Source: Verrucomicrobiia bacterium
GTDB lineage: Bacteria; Verrucomicrobiota; Verrucomicrobiae; Limisphaerales; UBA11358
DNA length: 7,371 nt
Reading direction: 5' to 3'
Assembly (NCBI GenBank): GCA_030042375.1
Contig: JASHZU010000083.1
Span: 1-7,371 of the forward strand
Positions 6,382-7,371 of the stretch are shown one piece after another (within the stretch, counting starts at the first letter, position 1; each line of letters begins with the position of its first letter). The notes under the pieces are model-generated. The model searched no databases, had not been told where the DNA came from, and was given only the letters and a program-made list of their open reading frames with translations. The position numbers were made by a program, and so were the translations under genes.

Positions 6382-7251
6382 ATGAATCCTTATCAGAATT
6401 TTGCCCTGGCTTTTGCCCGGCTCGGCACGGAAGGAATATCATTACCCCTGGGTGGCATTCCTCCACACGGCAGGCCCAGGCTGCCCTCAAATGCGCCCGT
6501 GGCCATTATCTTTTCTCCGCACCCCGATGACGAATGCCTCATCGGCGGCTTTGCCTTGCGCCTGATGCGCGAGGCCGAAATTCGGGTTATCAATGTGGCC
6601 GTCACCCTGGGCAGCTATAAAGGCCGCCAGGAACCCCGCCGCGAGGAATTGGAAAAAGCCTGCGATTGGCTCGGGTTTGAACTCGAGCAAACCGCGCCGG
6701 GAGGGCTGGAAAAAATCAATGTTCAAACCCGTGTTGCGGATCCCCATCACTGGTTCGACGCCGTTGAAGTTGTCGCCACCTCTCTGGTCAGGCATCAGCC
6801 ACGGGTAATTTTCTTCCCGCACGAGGCAGATTGGAATACCACTCACATCGGCACGCATTTTCTGGTGATGGATGCGTTGAAAACGCTGCCGGCAAATTTT
6901 CATTGCCTGATGGTCGAAACTGAATATTGGGCGCCCATGCCGGCTCCGAACCTCATGGTCGAATCCAGCGTGGATGACGTCGGGGACCTGCTGGCAGCAT
7001 TGTCTTTTCATGTTGGCGAAGTCCGGCGCAATCCGTATCATCTGCGAATGCCCTCATGGATGCAGGACAACGTCCGGCGCGGTGCGGAACTGGTTGGCCG
7101 GCAGGGCGGCGCGGCTCCTGATTTTACTTTTGCCACCCTGTACCGTTTGCGCCGATGGAAAAATGGCGGTATTGAAAATATTTATCAGGGGGGGAAGCAA
7201 ATGAGCGTGACTGAAAATTCAGGCCGCTTTTTAGCCGGTTTCGCAAATTAA
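6382..7251 (+). CDS. PIG-L/LmbE-family zinc-dependent N-deacetylase
   Basis: The protein has 289 residues, a normal length or slightly longer for the family. The hallmark SPHPDDE lies at residues 45-51 after a hydrophobic strand (VAIIF). His47 and Asp50 are expected zinc ligands and Asp49 the likely catalytic base. The second metal motif is FFPHEADWNTTHIGTH at 144-159, with His155 the likely third ligand; it differs from the common HPDH form. PIG-L/LmbE enzymes remove acetyl groups from GlcNAc-containing molecules. Here the context suggests a free or phosphorylated amino sugar, but the substrate is inferred. There is no signal peptide, so the protein is probably cytoplasmic. ATG at 6382 has no Shine-Dalgarno and sits 8 nt behind a strong hairpin. 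An MFS transporter gene follows after 16 nt, probably in the same transcript, and nagB is divergent. In several Bacteroidetes a NagB-like domain and a PIG-L domain are fused in one protein, which supports a functional link. Confidence 0.87.
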   Translation: MNPYQNFALAFARLGTEGISLPLGGIPPHGRPRLPSNAPVAIIFSPHPDDECLIGGFALRLMREAEIRVINVAVTLGSYKGRQEPRREELEKACDWLGFELEQTAPGGLEKINVQTRVADPHHWFDAVEVVATSLVRHQPRVIFFPHEADWNTTHIGTHFLVMDALKTLPANFHCLMVETEYWAPMPAPNLMVESSVDDVGDLLAALSFHVGEVRRNPYHLRMPSWMQDNVRRGAELVGRQGGAAPDFTFATLYRLRRWKNGGIENIYQGGKQMSVTENSGRFLAGFAN

Positions 7252-7267
7252 AAAACCCGACAAAAAT

Positions 7268-7371
7268 ATGAACGAAATTTCGGCTGGGACTGCCGAAAAT
7301 GGAAAATCTGGCTATAATCGTTTCCTCCTCCTCGTCGCCGGCCTTGGCGGGCTGCTTTATGGGATTGATGT
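7268..7371 (+). CDS. MFS sugar transporter, N-terminal fragment (cut by window end)
   Basis: Only 34 residues are visible. After a polar N-terminus (about 18 residues) comes the first membrane helix, FLLLVAGLGGLLYGID at residues 19-34. The GGLLYGID pattern resembles the TM1 signature of sugar-porter-type major facilitator proteins (GGxLFGYD). ATG at 7268 lies 16 nt after the stop of the deacetylase gene, with no recognisable ribosome binding site; an A-rich stretch precedes it. A monosaccharide or amino-sugar importer fits the neighbours, but the substrate cannot be read from this fragment, and other MFS subfamilies remain possible. Confidence 0.7.
   Translation, partial: MNEISAGTAENGKSGYNRFLLLVAGLGGLLYGID

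Noticed and set aside
6487..7041. 184-codon open frame on the minus strand opposite the deacetylase gene
   Set aside because: It lies wholly inside the coding region of the PIG-L gene, whose motifs are clear. The antisense product shows no family pattern.

Overview
The window most resembles an accessory carbohydrate-use region from a Verrucomicrobiota genome, probably a Pedosphaera/Limisphaerales-like soil or freshwater lineage. This rests on gene style, not on a marker gene. The signs are a prepilin-type protein with an AFTLIELLVVIAIIAIIAAMLLP core, a large secreted LamG plus Ig-like protein ending in an FYRL-type tail, a LuxR protein with an unusual N-terminal domain and a pseudo-receiver, and generally weak Shine-Dalgarno sites.

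Layout. Positions 1 to 6213 are read from the minus strand. In transcription order these are nagB-like (5338-6213), a luxR-type regulator (4151-5257), a LamG/Ig surface protein (1602-3971), a prepilin-like protein (530-1507) and a secreted GH18 glycosidase cut off by the window start (1-522). The plus strand carries a PIG-L/LmbE-type deacetylase (6382-7251), followed 16 nt later by the start of an MFS sugar transporter (7268 to the window end). nagB and the deacetylase are divergent across 168 bp (6214-6381). No gap without a gene exceeds 300 bp. No tRNA, rRNA, CRISPR array or insertion sequence was seen.

How the parts fit (inference). The GH18 enzyme would cut chitin-like or other beta-1,4-GlcNAc polymers outside the cytoplasm. 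The LamG/Ig protein and the pseudopilin could bind substrate or form part of a surface or secretion apparatus. The MFS protein would import sugar. The deacetylase would remove an acetyl group from an amino sugar, and the NagB-like enzyme would act on glucosamine-6-phosphate or a related sugar phosphate.

The best non-coding lead is a sequence of the form CCCCCCAAAAYAGGGGAT. It occurs twice, 17 of 18 bases identical, once 89 nt before the LamG/Ig gene and once between nagB and the deacetylase gene. It could tie the surface and amino-sugar genes into one regulon, possibly through the LuxR protein encoded between the two sites. Other leads are a NagB active-site substitution (Asp to Ala), a LuxR receiver lacking its phospho-acceptor Asp, and a 9-bp hairpin directly before the deacetylase start codon.
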